From Paenibacillus dendritiformis (GTDB lineage: Bacteria; Bacillota; Bacilli; Paenibacillales; Paenibacillaceae): 45,297 nt of DNA. A program made the translations under genes and the position numbers. This document shows positions 16,556 to 24,626 of this stretch, one piece after another (the first letter of the stretch is position 1; each line of letters starts with the position of its first letter). Below the pieces are notes generated by a model. That model was not told where the DNA came from, made no database searches, and saw only the letters and a program-made list of their open reading frames with translations. Location: contig NZ_LDIG01000192.1 of NCBI RefSeq assembly GCF_015845845.1, positions 1 to 45,297 on the forward strand. Reading direction: 5' to 3'.

Positions 16556-17761
16556 TCAATGCGAGATGGCGGAATCGATGCCGGCCAGATGCTTCCGTCT
16601 GGCGGCCAGGAACAGCACGCCGAGCAGGACCATGAAGGCGCCGAACACGAACGGCACCGTCGGGTTGAACCATTCGGCCAGCTTCCCGGCGAGCCAAGGG
16701 GAGATGGCGCCCCCCATAAAGCGGACGAAGCTGTAAGCAGCGGAAGCGACCGACCGTTCGACCGGCGCCGACTCCATCACGGCCGTCGTAATGAGCGTGT
16801 TGTTAATGCCGAGGAAAATACCGGACACGACGACGCAGGCAATGACGACGGACGGCGTCTTCGCCCCGATCCCCATAATGAACAGGATGACGGCGAACAG
16901 CGTCAGCACGGTCATAACCGAGGCGACCGAACCGAACCGCCCATGCAACCGAGGCGCAACAAACACCGAAGTGAACGCCAGCAGCAAGCCCCATCCGAAA
17001 AAGACGTAGCCGAGGCCGCGCTCATTCAGCTCCATCACGTACGGCGAATAGGCCATCAACGTAAAAAATCCGAAATTGTACAGGAAGGCCACGACGCCCA
17101 GCGTCAGCAATCCGGGATAGCCCAAGGCCTTGAACGGAGCCGACAGCTTGCTCGGCACCTTCGGTCTGGCCACATTGGGCATAATAAAGAGCAGGAATAA
17201 AAAAGCGACGCCCATCAGCACGCTGACGCCGAAAAAGGGCCCGCGCCACGATATCGAGCCAAGCTCGCCGCCCAGCAGGGGCCCGACGGCAATCCCGAGG
17301 CCAAGCGCGGCTTCGTAAAATATAATCGCCCGGGCCGTCCCGGACGTCGATAAGCCGACGATGGCGGACAAGGCCGTGGCGAGGAAGAGCGAGTTCCCCA
17401 GGCCCCACCCTCCGCGCAGCCACACGATCGCGTTAATCGTATGGGACAGGCCCGCGCACGCGGAGAAAATAATGATAAGAAAAACACCGGTAATCAGGGT
17501 CCACTTCGTTCCCAAGCGGCTGGACACGTACCCGGTAATCAGCATCGCAATCCCGGTCACCAGATTATAGCTGGTGAACAGGAGCGACACCTGGCTTGGC
17601 GTCGCCTCCATTTTGGCCGCAATGGCGGGCAGAATCGGATCGACGAGCCCGATCCCCATAAATGAAATCACACAGGCAAAAGCGACGACCCATACGGACA
17701 GCGGCTGGCTGAACGTACCGGATCGCTTCTTCAACTCCTCATATTGAGTCACCGAAGACAT
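16556..17761 (-). CDS. MFS efflux transporter
   Basis: 401 residues with about 12 hydrophobic segments. Signature elements are LVDPILPAIAAKM at the end of TM1, the loop motif GYVSSRLGTKWTLITG between TM2 and TM3, and a symmetric C-terminal half (GVAFLYNFGFFTLMAYSPYVMEL). The type resembles Bacillus drug/metal exporters of the YfmO group. The ATG at 17761 is chosen because GGAG lies 6 bases upstream; longer starts would put charged residues ahead of TM1. It is divergent from a MarR regulator, whose likely operators cover this gene's promoter. Substrate unknown. Confidence 0.87.
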   Translation of the reverse strand: MSSVTQYEELKKRSGTFSQPLSVWVVAFACVISFMGIGLVDPILPAIAAKMEATPSQVSLLFTSYNLVTGIAMLITGYVSSRLGTKWTLITGVFLIIIFSACAGLSHTINAIVWLRGGWGLGNSLFLATALSAIVGLSTSGTARAIIFYEAALGLGIAVGPLLGGELGSISWRGPFFGVSVLMGVAFLFLLFIMPNVARPKVPSKLSAPFKALGYPGLLTLGVVAFLYNFGFFTLMAYSPYVMELNERGLGYVFFGWGLLLAFTSVFVAPRLHGRFGSVASVMTVLTLFAVILFIMGIGAKTPSVVIACVVVSGIFLGINNTLITTAVMESAPVERSVASAAYSFVRFMGGAISPWLAGKLAEWFNPTVPFVFGAFMVLLGVLFLAARRKHLAGIDSAISH

Positions 17762-17877
17762 CAGCTCTCCAACCTCCATCCCAATATTGAACGGACCAGA
17801 CGGTCCGTCATGCGTTCCCTGCCTGAGCGGCAGGCACAAAAAAATCCGTCCTCTGCCGAGCGTTTGTGACGCAATCT

Positions 17878-17918
17878 AGTTGTATAATACAACTATAATC
17901 TACTTGTATTATACAACT
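17878..17918. promoter_or_regulatory. Two MarR-type operators
   Basis: Site 1 is the perfect palindrome AGTTGTATAATACAACT (17878-17894). Site 2 (17902-17918) is the same sequence read from the other strand with one mismatch. Centres are 24 bases apart. The TTGTATnATACAA core is typical of MarR-family operators. Site 2 contains the -10 box of the MFS promoter. Confidence 0.8.
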
Positions 17919-17935
17919 TCTTCGCATCCTGTCAA
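17908..17935 (-). promoter_or_regulatory. MFS exporter promoter
   Basis: Minus strand TTGACA (17935-17930), 16 bases, TATAAT (17913-17908), both hexamers consensus. The -10 lies inside operator site 2, so a bound regulator would exclude RNA polymerase. Confidence 0.8.
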
Positions 17936-18034
17936 TATCCCCTTCCGAAAACCGTGATGGATGAAGTTGAAATTGGTTGTATGAATCAAGTAAAGTAGCA
18001 GGTAGAAGCTTGCATGCGAAAGGGTGAGAAACCG

Positions 18035-18463
18035 ATGGAAGAGAAGCAGTTGGCCGAGATCTACTTTCAGCTCTCCACACTCGTTCGCCACGCCACTTCC
18101 TCTGGTATTGATAAAAAACTGAAAATATTGGAACGATCCGCCTATCTGCTCCTGCATGAGCTGTCTACCCGCGGCCCGCTCGGCGTCAAGGCGCTGGCCG
18201 ATCATTTCCGGCTCGATATCTCCACGATTAGCCGCCAGACCGCGGGATTGGAAGCCAAGGGATATATCCGGCGCCTGCCTGATCCGGCGGATGGCCGCTC
18301 CAGTTTTTTCGAGATTACGGAATCGGGCATGCAGGAATTTGAACGGACGAAGCGTATCCGGGTGGAACGGCTCACCCGTTTTTTGCAGGAATGGTCTCCG
18401 GAGGAGTGTCATACGCTGCACCAATTGCTCGTAAAGCTGAACCATTCGCTGCAGGATGGGTGA
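18035..18463 (+). CDS. MarR-family transcriptional regulator
   Basis: 142 residues with a MarR winged helix: LLHELSTRGPLGVKALADHFRLDISTISRQTAGLEAKGYIRR is the helix-turn-helix and DPADGRSSFFEITESG the wing. The ATG at 18035 follows AGGGTGAG by about 7 bases; an ATG at 18014 lacks a site. It is divergent from the MFS exporter, with two palindromic sites between them. The simplest model is repression of the exporter relieved by its substrate. Confidence 0.88.
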   Translation: MEEKQLAEIYFQLSTLVRHATSSGIDKKLKILERSAYLLLHELSTRGPLGVKALADHFRLDISTISRQTAGLEAKGYIRRLPDPADGRSSFFEITESGMQEFERTKRIRVERLTRFLQEWSPEECHTLHQLLVKLNHSLQDG

Positions 18464-18534
18464 CAAGTCCGGCATTGACGCCGGCTTGAGCGTCCATTCT
18501 GTCTCATTTCCCGCCGAAGGAGGTGCCTGCACTC

Positions 18535-19377
18535 GTGGCGACGGACCATAACAAGCAGCCGGTCATCATTATATCGCTGATTACGGCGGTATGCCTGCTC
18601 GGGGATTCGATGCTCTATGTCGTGCTGCCGATTCGGTGGCAGGAGTTCGGGCTGTCCTCCTTGTGGGAGGTCGGCATCCTGCTGTCGGTCAATCGGCTGG
18701 TGCGGCTTCCGCTCAATCCGGTGATTGGCTGGCTCTACCGCAAAATGTCCAAGCGGGCGGGCATCCTGCTTGCCGTATTGCTTGCCTCCGCGACGACCGC
18801 ATCGTACGGGCTGGCGGGGAGCTTCTGGCTCTTATTTTTGATGCGCTCGGTGTGGGGGCTGGCTTGGAGCTTTCTGCGGCTGGGGGGCTATTTCACGATT
18901 ATCGAGCTGTCGGACAAAACGAACCGGGGACATTTCATGGGCACATTCAATGGATTGATCGGCCTCGGCAGTCTGGTCGGCATGCTGGCCGGCTCGTTCG
19001 CCGTCGAATGGTTCGGCATCCGGAATGTCGCGCTTGCCTTCGGGCTGGCCGCCTTGCTGGCCGTGCCGTTCGTGCTGAAGCATGTTGCGCCAAGCAAAAC
19101 GGCGCTGAATGACAGCGCTTCCTCGGCCGACGGGACACCGGCCGTCAAGCCTTGGCAGGAGCCGCTTGTCGTCTGGACGCTGATCGCCGGCCTGCTCTCC
19201 GCGATGGTGTTCCAGGGCATGTACAATTCAACGTTAAGCCGGTTCATTCAAGTGCATGAAGCGACGTATGTGAGTCTGTGGACGTTCACGATCGGGGCCG
19301 CCTCGCTGGCCGGCATCCTGCAAGCGCTGCGCTGGGGATTGCAGCCATGGCTGTCGCCCTGGATTGGGCGCAAATAA
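18535..19377 (+). CDS. MFS transporter, truncated in the C-terminal half
   Basis: 280 residues covering about eight membrane segments. It begins with a typical TM1 (IISLITAVCLLGDSMLYVVLPIRWQEFGL) and a loop motif between TM2 and TM3 (GWLYRKMSKRAGILLAV). It stops after the ninth-helix entry motif LRWGLQPWLSPWIGRK. Relatives continue with SDRxGRR and four more helices, so the gene is probably 3'-truncated and may be non-functional. Start: AAGGAGG (18517-18523) points to the GTG at 18535, because the GTG at 18523 overlaps it. Follows the MarR gene by 71 bases. Confidence 0.7.
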   Translation: MATDHNKQPVIIISLITAVCLLGDSMLYVVLPIRWQEFGLSSLWEVGILLSVNRLVRLPLNPVIGWLYRKMSKRAGILLAVLLASATTASYGLAGSFWLLFLMRSVWGLAWSFLRLGGYFTIIELSDKTNRGHFMGTFNGLIGLGSLVGMLAGSFAVEWFGIRNVALAFGLAALLAVPFVLKHVAPSKTALNDSASSADGTPAVKPWQEPLVVWTLIAGLLSAMVFQGMYNSTLSRFIQVHEATYVSLWTFTIGAASLAGILQALRWGLQPWLSPWIGRK

Positions 19378-19427
19378 AGGAAAAGTGTGTTTTTGCAGTT
19401 TTTCGGCGAGTCAAGCTTTGAGAATCA

Positions 19428-19467
19428 GGGGGGCTGTCTCACTGTAGTGAAACTACTTTTGAGACAT
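19428..19467 (+). terminator. Intrinsic terminator after the truncated MFS gene
   Basis: TGTCTCA and TGAGACA arms extended by GGGG/CCCC form a long stem, followed by TTTTTT (19462-19467). It lies between convergent genes. Confidence 0.85.
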
Positions 19468-19494
19468 CCCCTTTTTTCACATTCCCAAATGGGT

Positions 19495-20547
19495 CTAGTT
19501 ATTGATCATCTGCTTGACCAGTTCGCGGTTCCGCTGCTTGAACAAGTCGTTGTGCGAAGAGACCATCCCGTAGCTGTTCGCATCCGGCTGAATGAACTGC
19601 TTCGCCTTGTTCACCGCGTTGGCCGCATCCTGGAAGGCGCCCGCAATCAGATGCAGCTTCCCTTCATGGTGCAAAATATCGCCTGCCGCATACAGGCCGG
19701 GAATGGAGGACTCGCTGTTCGCATTGCCTTTGACATAGAAATTGTCCACCATCTCAATCTTCAGTTCGCTATTGCCGAGCAGGGAGCTGTCCCGCTCATA
19801 GCCATGGTTGATGATGACTTCATCGATGGCCAGGCTCGTCGTCTCTCCGGTCGCATGGTTGGTCAGCTCCACGCGCTCGATCACTTCATGATTGGCGCTC
19901 GCAATCAGCTTCGTAATCGTCGTGTTGAAGTAGCATTCCACGGTGCTGTTCTTCAGTTGGGTCACCTGAGCTTCATGGCCAGACAGCTCTTCCTTGCGGT
20001 AGGTCAGGTACACTTTCTTCGCGATAGGCTCCAATTCATTGGCCCAATCGATCGCCGCGTTCCCGCCGCCCGAGATGATGACCGTTTTATCCTTGAAATG
20101 CCGCAGCGACTTGACCGTATAGTTCAAATTCGATACCTCGAACCGTTCGGCGCCTTCGATCTCCAGCTTCTGCGGAGTGAGGATCCCGCCGCCGATCGCG
20201 GCGATGACCGTCTTGGAATAATGCTTCTTCCCTGAAGCCGCATCAAGCACGAAGAGACCGTCTTCATTTTTGGAAATGGATACGATTTTCTCGTTCAGCA
20301 CCACTTCCGGATCGAAGGTTAAGCCCTGCTTCACCATCTGCTCAATTAATTGCGCCCCGGGAACCGGCGTGACCCCGCCGACATCCCAGATCATTTTCTC
20401 CGGGTAGACATGGACCTTGCCGCCCAGACGGGGCTGGTACTCGATCAGCTTCGTCTTCATCTCCCGCAAACCGCTATAGAAAGCCGAGAACAGTCCTGCC
20501 GGCCCACCGCCAATTATCGTCACGTCAAAGCATTCGTGCTGCGTCAA
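19495..20547 (-). CDS. Ferredoxin/flavodoxin-NADP+ reductase, type 2 (YumC/YcgT-like)
   Basis: A 350-residue thioredoxin-reductase-like flavoprotein lacking the CxxC redox pair. The FAD motif is FDVTIIGGGPAGLFSAFYSGL, the NADP motif is KTVIISGGGNAAIDWANEL, and the C-terminal FAD block is SIPGLYAAGDILHHEGKLHLIAGAFQDAANAV. Type 2 reductases pass electrons from NADPH to ferredoxins or flavodoxins. In B. subtilis one paralogue, YcgT, is Fur-regulated, and the Fur box here agrees with that. The start is taken as TTG at 20547 because GGGAG lies 8 bases upstream. Longer frames run through the promoter and Fur box. Divergent from the siderophore uptake operon, it may supply electrons for releasing iron from ferric siderophores. 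Confidence 0.9.
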   Translation of the reverse strand: MTQHECFDVTIIGGGPAGLFSAFYSGLREMKTKLIEYQPRLGGKVHVYPEKMIWDVGGVTPVPGAQLIEQMVKQGLTFDPEVVLNEKIVSISKNEDGLFVLDAASGKKHYSKTVIAAIGGGILTPQKLEIEGAERFEVSNLNYTVKSLRHFKDKTVIISGGGNAAIDWANELEPIAKKVYLTYRKEELSGHEAQVTQLKNSTVECYFNTTITKLIASANHEVIERVELTNHATGETTSLAIDEVIINHGYERDSSLLGNSELKIEMVDNFYVKGNANSESSIPGLYAAGDILHHEGKLHLIAGAFQDAANAVNKAKQFIQPDANSYGMVSSHNDLFKQRNRELVKQMINN

Positions 20548-20587
20548 TCCGCTCACTCCCGCATCGTATTCTAATTCTAATTGTAAT

Positions 20588-20634
20588 TGATTATCATTAT
20601 CAATTAGTATACATATCTTGCCTACCCAATACAA
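20588..20634 (-). promoter_or_regulatory. Promoter with Fur box for the reductase gene
   Basis: Minus-strand TTGTAT (20634-20629), 17 bases, TATACT (20611-20606). Immediately downstream is a 7-1-7 Fur box, TGATTATCATTATCA (20588-20602), with one mismatch to the consensus. Confidence 0.8.
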
Positions 20635-20645
20635 GCGAAAAACTA

Positions 20646-20707
20646 TTGACAGTTGAAAAGGAGGCAATCTATAGTAAGATCATATTCGATACTGATAATC
20701 ATTATCA
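20646..20707 (+). promoter_or_regulatory. Promoter with Fur box for the fhu operon
   Basis: TTGACA (20646-20651) and TATAGT (20670-20675) at 18-base spacing. Downstream lies TGATAATCATTATCA (20693-20707), a perfect 7-1-7 Fur box. Iron repression is therefore strongly predicted. Confidence 0.85.
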
Positions 20708-20742
20708 ATAATCATTCTATTTTACTCTATGGAGGTTGCATC

Positions 20743-21531
20743 ATGGCTCGCCTATATACCGAAGCCTTAAATATTGGGTATGGTGAACGTCTAATCGTGA
20801 AGGATCTGAGCGTCACGATTCCCGACAAAAAAATCACCACGATTATCGGCTCGAACGGCTGCGGGAAATCGACCTTGCTGAAAGCGATCACCCGCATCAT
20901 TTCCCATCAATCGGGCTCCGTCATTCTGGACGGCAAAAATATCGCAAGCGAGAATACGAAGCTGCTGGCGAAGAAGATGGCGATACTTCCCCAGTCCCCG
21001 GAGAGCGCCAGCGGACTGACGGTCGGAGAACTGGTCTCCTATGGCCGCTTCCCGTATCAGAAAGGGTTCGGGCGCCTCACTAAAAAAGACCTCGACGTCA
21101 TCGACTGGGCGCTGGAGGTCACCGGCACGAAGGAATTCAAGCACCGCACGGTCGACGCGCTCTCCGGCGGCCAGCGCCAACGCGTCTGGATTGCGATGGC
21201 CCTGGCGCAAGAGACGGATATCATTTTCCTCGATGAGCCGACCACCTATCTCGATATGGCGCACCAGCTCGAGGTGCTGGAGCTGCTCCAAAAATTGAAC
21301 CGCGAGCAAGAGCGCACCATCGTCATGGTGCTGCATGACTTGAATCAGGCGGCCCGCTTCGCCGATTATATGATAGCGATGAAGAACGGCCGCATCGTCA
21401 AGGCCGGAGACTGCGAAGAGGTCATGCACCACGACGTGCTGAAGCAAGTGTTCCATATCGATGCCGAGATCGGCCGCGATCCGCGAACAGACAAGCCGAT
21501 GTGCGTCACCTATAATCTGGCCACCGTGTAA
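20743..21531 (+). CDS. fhuC: Ferric siderophore ABC transporter, ATP-binding protein (FhuC/FecE type)
   Basis: 262-residue ABC ATPase. Walker A is GSNGCGKST (36-44), the signature is LSGGQRQR near 141, Walker B is IIFLDEPTTYLDMAHQ near 162, and a switch His is in MVLHDLNQAARFADY. The DMAHQLEVLELL block is characteristic of iron-siderophore and B12 importers. GGAGG (20731-20735) supports the ATG at 20743; an earlier ATG at 20653 lies upstream of the Fur box and is rejected. It is first in a four-gene operon and 15 bases before the binding-protein gene. Confidence 0.93.
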   Translation: MARLYTEALNIGYGERLIVKDLSVTIPDKKITTIIGSNGCGKSTLLKAITRIISHQSGSVILDGKNIASENTKLLAKKMAILPQSPESASGLTVGELVSYGRFPYQKGFGRLTKKDLDVIDWALEVTGTKEFKHRTVDALSGGQRQRVWIAMALAQETDIIFLDEPTTYLDMAHQLEVLELLQKLNREQERTIVMVLHDLNQAARFADYMIAMKNGRIVKAGDCEEVMHHDVLKQVFHIDAEIGRDPRTDKPMCVTYNLATV

Positions 21532-21546
21532 AAGAAGGAGAACGTT

Positions 21547-22485
21547 ATGATGAAAAAAGCAATGATTCCGTTTATACTGCTCTGCCTGCTGTTGGCTACC
21601 GCCTGCGGCAACGGCTCAAATAATAGCGGCAGCCCCGCCCCTAAGGACGCTCAACCGGAGCCAGGCGGCGCAAGCACGATCACGTATCAGTCGGAGAACG
21701 GACCCGTCGAGGTGCCGGCTCATCCGGAGCGCGTGGTCGTCTTGTCCAGCTTCGCGGGCAATGTGATGGCCCTGGACGTCAATCTCGTCGGCGTGGACTC
21801 CTGGTCGAAAATGAATCCTCGCTTCCAAGAAAAATTGAAGGATGTCCAGGAAGTATCCGATGAAAATTTGGAGAAAATCATTGAGCTGCAGCCCGATCTC
21901 ATCATCGGCTTGTCCACGATCAAAAATATCGATAAGCTGAAGCAAATTGCTCCTACGGTCACCTTCACGTATGGCAAAGTGGATTATTTGACTCAGCATA
22001 TCGAGATCGGCAAGCTGCTGAACAAGGAAAAGGAAGCCCGAAACTGGGTGGACGATTTCAAGAAGCGGGCGCAGCAGGCGGGCGAAGAGATTCAGGCGAA
22101 GATCGGGAAGGATGCCACCGTCTCCGTGCTGGAGAAGTTCGACAAGCAGCTCTACGTCTTCGGCGATAACTGGGGGCGCGGCACCGAGATCCTGTATCAG
22201 GCGATGCATCTGAATATGCCGGACAAGGTCAAGGAAATGGCGCTCAAGGACGGTTATTATGCCGTGTCGCTGGAAGTGCTGCCCGAATTTGCGGGCGATT
22301 ATGTCATTCTGAGCAAGAACAGCGATGCCGACAATTCATTCCAGAACACGGATACGTATAAAAATATTCCTGCGGTGAAGAACAATCGGCTGTTCGAGGT
22401 CAATGCGAAGGAATTCTACTTCAACGACCCGTTGACGCTTGATTTCCAATTGGACTTCTTCCGCAAGAGCTTCCTTGGACAATAA
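21547..22485 (+). CDS. fhuD: Iron-hydroxamate-type substrate-binding lipoprotein (FhuD/YxeB-like)
   Basis: 312 residues with a lipoprotein signal peptide ending ATAC (acylated Cys20), a Gly/Ser/Pro-rich tether, and a class III periplasmic-binding fold: HPERVVVLSSFAGNVMALDVNLVGVDSW, IIELQPDLIIGLS and FVFGDNWGRGTEI-like blocks. It is close in character to Bacillus proteins that bind ferrioxamine or ferrichrome. AGAAGGAGA precedes the ATG pair at 21547. Exact siderophore specificity cannot be read from sequence. Confidence 0.9.
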   Translation: MMKKAMIPFILLCLLLATACGNGSNNSGSPAPKDAQPEPGGASTITYQSENGPVEVPAHPERVVVLSSFAGNVMALDVNLVGVDSWSKMNPRFQEKLKDVQEVSDENLEKIIELQPDLIIGLSTIKNIDKLKQIAPTVTFTYGKVDYLTQHIEIGKLLNKEKEARNWVDDFKKRAQQAGEEIQAKIGKDATVSVLEKFDKQLYVFGDNWGRGTEILYQAMHLNMPDKVKEMALKDGYYAVSLEVLPEFAGDYVILSKNSDADNSFQNTDTYKNIPAVKNNRLFEVNAKEFYFNDPLTLDFQLDFFRKSFLGQ

Positions 22486-22519
22486 TGCGGAGAAAAAGGC
22501 TCTGCTCCGTGCATCTTTT
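22485..22519 (+). terminator. Intra-operon hairpin between fhuD and fhuB
   Basis: ATGC-GGAG (22485-22492) pairs with CTCC-GTGCAT (22505-22514) with a small bulge, followed by CTTTT. A partial terminator here would give more binding protein than permease. Confidence 0.5.
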
Positions 22520-22552
22520 ACATGAATCTATTACAGAAAAGATGAGAGAACG

Positions 22553-23563
22553 ATGATGAAGGAAACGAAACGCTCCCTCCCCTTTACCTGCAAATGGCTG
22601 GCCGGATTGCTGTTCTTCGCGGCAATGTTCCTCGTCGCGATGCGGTTCGGCGCAGCCGACACGACGCTTCAGGATGTCTGGCTGGCCTTGACGTCCCGCG
22701 CCACGGATGATCATATTGCGCTGATCCAGGAGATCCGGCTGCCGCGGGAGATCGCGGCGGTCGCCGTCGGCGCGGCCTTGGCCGTCGCCGGCGCCATTAT
22801 GCAGGGCATGACGAGGAATCCGCTGGCCGATCCCGGCCTGCTCGGGCTTACGGCCGGAGCCAATGCCGCCCTGGCCATCGCCATCGCGCTCCTCCCGGGA
22901 GCCGGATACTTGGCGATGGCGGCGGCTTGCTTCCTCGGAGCGGCGGCAGGAGCCGGATTGGTATTCGGGATCGCGGCCTTGCGCAGAGGCGGCTTCTCCC
23001 CGCTGCGGATGGTGCTGGCCGGCGCGGCCGTCTCCGCGCTGCTGTACGCGATTGCCGAAGGCGTGGCCCTTTATTTTAAAATATCGAAGGATGTGTCGAT
23101 GTGGACCGCCGGCGGCTTGATCGGCATGTCCTGGGTACAGCTGCAAGCGGTGGGGCCGTTCATTGCCCTCGGCATTGTCATCGCCCTGCTGCTGGCGAGA
23201 CAGCTTACCATTCTCAGCTTGAATGAGGAGGTGGCGGTCGGACTGGGGCAGAAGACGAACCGCATCAAGGCGCTCCTGTTCGCCGTCATCGTATTGCTCG
23301 CCGGGGCCTCCGTCGCTCTGGTCGGCAATCTGACCTTTATCGGCCTGATGATCCCTCATATCGTCCGGGCCGTCGTCGGGACCGATTACCGCTATGTGCT
23401 GCCGATGTCGGCCATTCTGGGCGCATCCTTCATGCTGCTTGCCGACACCTTGGGGCGAACCATCCATGCGCCGTATGAGACGCCGGTCGCGGCGATTATC
23501 GCGATCATCGGCCTGCCCTTCTTCCTGTTCATCGTGCATAAGGGAGGGAAGGCATTCTCATGA
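22553..23563 (+). CDS. fhuB: Siderophore ABC transporter permease (FecCD family, FhuB-like)
   Basis: 336-residue membrane protein with the FecCD pattern: RLPREIAAVAVGAALAVAGAIMQGMTRNPLADPGLLGLTAGA near residue 65-105, GNLTFIGLMIPHIVRAVVG near 265 and a final LPFFLFIVHKGGK. About nine to ten membrane helices. The last four bases overlap the start of the second permease gene (ATGA at 23560-23563), indicating translational coupling. Confidence 0.92.
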   Translation: MMKETKRSLPFTCKWLAGLLFFAAMFLVAMRFGAADTTLQDVWLALTSRATDDHIALIQEIRLPREIAAVAVGAALAVAGAIMQGMTRNPLADPGLLGLTAGANAALAIAIALLPGAGYLAMAAACFLGAAAGAGLVFGIAALRRGGFSPLRMVLAGAAVSALLYAIAEGVALYFKISKDVSMWTAGGLIGMSWVQLQAVGPFIALGIVIALLLARQLTILSLNEEVAVGLGQKTNRIKALLFAVIVLLAGASVALVGNLTFIGLMIPHIVRAVVGTDYRYVLPMSAILGASFMLLADTLGRTIHAPYETPVAAIIAIIGLPFFLFIVHKGGKAFS

Positions 23564-24567
23564 TCGAACCCGCTCTGCGCATTAGACAGCGCCTCATCGT
23601 ATCGGGACTGCTGGCACTTATCGTCATCACGATCGTGATCGGCATGGGGATGGGCTTCGCCTCGCTGTCTTACGACAGATTGATCCCGACGATGCTCGGG
23701 CAAGGCAGCTTCAAGGAGGAGTTTGTCTTATTTTCCGTTCGTCTGCCGCGCATTCTCATCACGCTGCTGGCCGGGACGGGTCTGGCGCTGTCCGGCGCGA
23801 TTCTGCAAGGCATCACGCGCAATGATCTGGCCGATCCCGGCATCGTCGGCATCAACTCGGGGGCCGGCGTCGGTGTGGCCGTGTTCTTTTTATTCGTTCC
23901 GGTGAATGCCGGATCGTTTATTTACATGCTCCCGCTGGTCGCCTTCGCGGGCGCGCTGCTTACCGCCTGCTGCATCTATCTGTTCTCTTACCGCAGACGG
24001 CAAGGCCTCCAGCCGATCCGGCTCGTCCTGACCGGCGTCGGCTTCTCCATGGCGCTGTCCGGGGTCATGATCGTCCTGATCTCCTCGGCGGAGCGCGCCA
24101 AGGTCGACTTTATCGCCAAGTGGCTCGCGGGGAACATATGGGGAACGGACTGGCCGTTCATCGGGGCGCTTCTCCCCTGGCTGATCGTCCTGATTCCGTT
24201 CACGCTGTACAAGGCCAACCGCCTGAATGTGCTGGCGCTTGGCGAGCCTGTCGCCATCGGCCTCGGGATGCCGCTGAATAAGGAGCGGCTCGTCCTCCTG
24301 TTCGCCGCGGTCGCGCTGGCCGCTTCTGCCGTCTCCGTCACCGGGGGCATCGCCTTCATCGGCCTGATGGCGCCGCATATCGCCAAAGCGATGGTCGGCC
24401 CGCGGCATCAGCTCTTCCTCCCTGTCGCCATTCTGATGGGCGGCTGGCTGCTGCTGGTTGCCGATACGATCGGCCGCCAGCTGGCGGATCCCGACGGCAT
24501 CGCCGCAGGTATCATGGTCGCCTTCATCGGCGCGCCGTATTTCATCTATTTGCTGCTGAAGAAATAA
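23560..24567 (+). CDS. fhuG: Siderophore ABC transporter permease (FecCD family, FhuG-like)
   Basis: 335 residues, paralogous to the preceding permease. Blocks are RLPRILITLLAGTGLALSGAILQGITRNDLADPGIVGINSGAG, GGIAFIGLMAPHIAKAMVG and GAPYFIYLLLKK at the end. It forms the heterodimeric channel with FhuB. Last gene of the Fur-controlled operon; a terminator follows at 24582-24611. Confidence 0.92.
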   Translation: MIEPALRIRQRLIVSGLLALIVITIVIGMGMGFASLSYDRLIPTMLGQGSFKEEFVLFSVRLPRILITLLAGTGLALSGAILQGITRNDLADPGIVGINSGAGVGVAVFFLFVPVNAGSFIYMLPLVAFAGALLTACCIYLFSYRRRQGLQPIRLVLTGVGFSMALSGVMIVLISSAERAKVDFIAKWLAGNIWGTDWPFIGALLPWLIVLIPFTLYKANRLNVLALGEPVAIGLGMPLNKERLVLLFAAVALAASAVSVTGGIAFIGLMAPHIAKAMVGPRHQLFLPVAILMGGWLLLVADTIGRQLADPDGIAAGIMVAFIGAPYFIYLLLKK

Positions 24568-24581
24568 AGGCTCAGCCCAAA

Positions 24582-24611
24582 AATCCCTTGAGTTCGGATG
24601 CTCAAGGGATT
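24582..24611. terminator. Bidirectional terminator between fhuG and the sirtuin gene
   Basis: Perfect 11-base arms AATCCCTTGAG and CTCAAGGGATT with an 8-base loop. On the minus strand it is followed by TTTTT. Confidence 0.8.
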
Positions 24612-24626
24612 CTCTGTGCAGTGGCG

